A stretch of 8,599 nucleotides of DNA. Source: an uncultured Aquincola sp. Lineage in GTDB: Bacteria > Pseudomonadota > Gammaproteobacteria > Burkholderiales > Burkholderiaceae. Below, piece after piece: positions 8,506 through 8,599 of the stretch. The first letter of the stretch is position 1, and every line of letters begins with the position of its first letter. A program made the translations under genes and the position numbers. The stretch is taken from NCBI GenBank assembly GCA_937883885.1, contig CAKZXL010000750.1, positions 1 through 8,599 of the forward strand, read 5' to 3'. Under the pieces are notes generated by a model that saw nothing but the letters and a program-made list of their open reading frames with translations, was not told the origin of the DNA and ran no database searches.

Positions 8506-8599
8506 TTAGTCGAACAGACCCATGTCGGGGCTGCTCATCAGGCGCTCGATGTCCATCACGATCAGCATGCGCTCAGCATCGCCCATGGTCACGCTGCCC
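8506..8599 (-). CDS. cheW: Chemotaxis adaptor protein CheW (C-terminal end only)
   Basis: Only the last 30 residues are in the window; the rest lies beyond the right edge. The visible end reads GDAERMLIVMDIERLMSSPD then MGLFD and a TAA stop. The pattern hydrophobic-(L/V)-D-I-E-x-L-(L/M) is the final strand and helix of CheW, the scaffold that links chemoreceptors to the kinase CheA, and the MSSPDMGL-type tail is common in betaproteobacterial CheW. A CheV or CheW-like paralogue (for example PilI) cannot be excluded from so short a piece. It converges with lolA, and no terminator hairpin is visible between them. Confidence 0.75.
   Translation of the reverse strand, partial: GSVTMGDAERMLIVMDIERLMSSPDMGLFD

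Overview
This GC-rich window, with very high GC at third codon positions, reads as a core chromosomal segment of a betaproteobacterium, most likely order Burkholderiales (Comamonadaceae/Sphaerotilaceae-like). That placement is an inference. It rests on the protein signatures (RsmB/NOP methyltransferase, long-tailed acyl desaturase, short FtsK, CheW tail), on -10 elements of the CACAAT/TACAAT type, and on the trxB < > regulator - ftsK - lolA order.

Layout, left to right. 1-760 (+): C-terminal part of an rRNA m5C methyltransferase. 761-927: regulatory stretch with degenerate direct repeats, a perfect 10-bp inverted repeat and a promoter-like TACAAT. 928-2151 (+): membrane fatty-acid desaturase, closed by a tandem-hairpin terminator at 2162-2209. 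2211-2600 (+): decayed remnant of a GcvA-like LysR regulator, in several frames. 2615-3034 (-): DUF2809 membrane protein with atypical codon use. 3083-3113: terminator of the next unit. 3135-3555 (-): rpmB-rpmG ribosomal protein operon, with its promoter inside the 3' end of trxB. 3623-4579 (-): thioredoxin reductase. 4580-4776: divergent intergenic region with two short inverted repeats of 5-6-5 geometry. 4777-5445 (+): Crp/Fnr-family regulator. 5492-7870 (+): FtsK DNA translocase, apparently leaderless or nearly so. 7867-8502 (+): lolA, overlapping ftsK by four bases. 8506-8599 (-): C-terminal end of cheW, running off the window.

Most genes are housekeeping: rRNA modification and ribosomal proteins (translation), desaturase (membrane fluidity), TrxB (thiol redox), FtsK (division and chromosome segregation), LolA (lipoprotein traffic) and CheW (chemotaxis). 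The trxB/regulator/ftsK/lolA block matches the E. coli trxB-lrp-ftsK-lolA order, with a Crp-type regulator in the slot Lrp occupies in E. coli. The only accessory-looking part is the stretch between the two terminators (about 2210-3083), which holds the LysR remnant and the DUF2809 gene.

I see no CRISPR array, tRNA, rRNA, intact transposase, defence system or clearly new multi-gene system. The items most worth a second look are the LysR pseudogene, the inverted repeat at the desaturase promoter, the Crp-type regulator with a substituted ligand-pocket arginine, and the apparently leaderless ftsK start.
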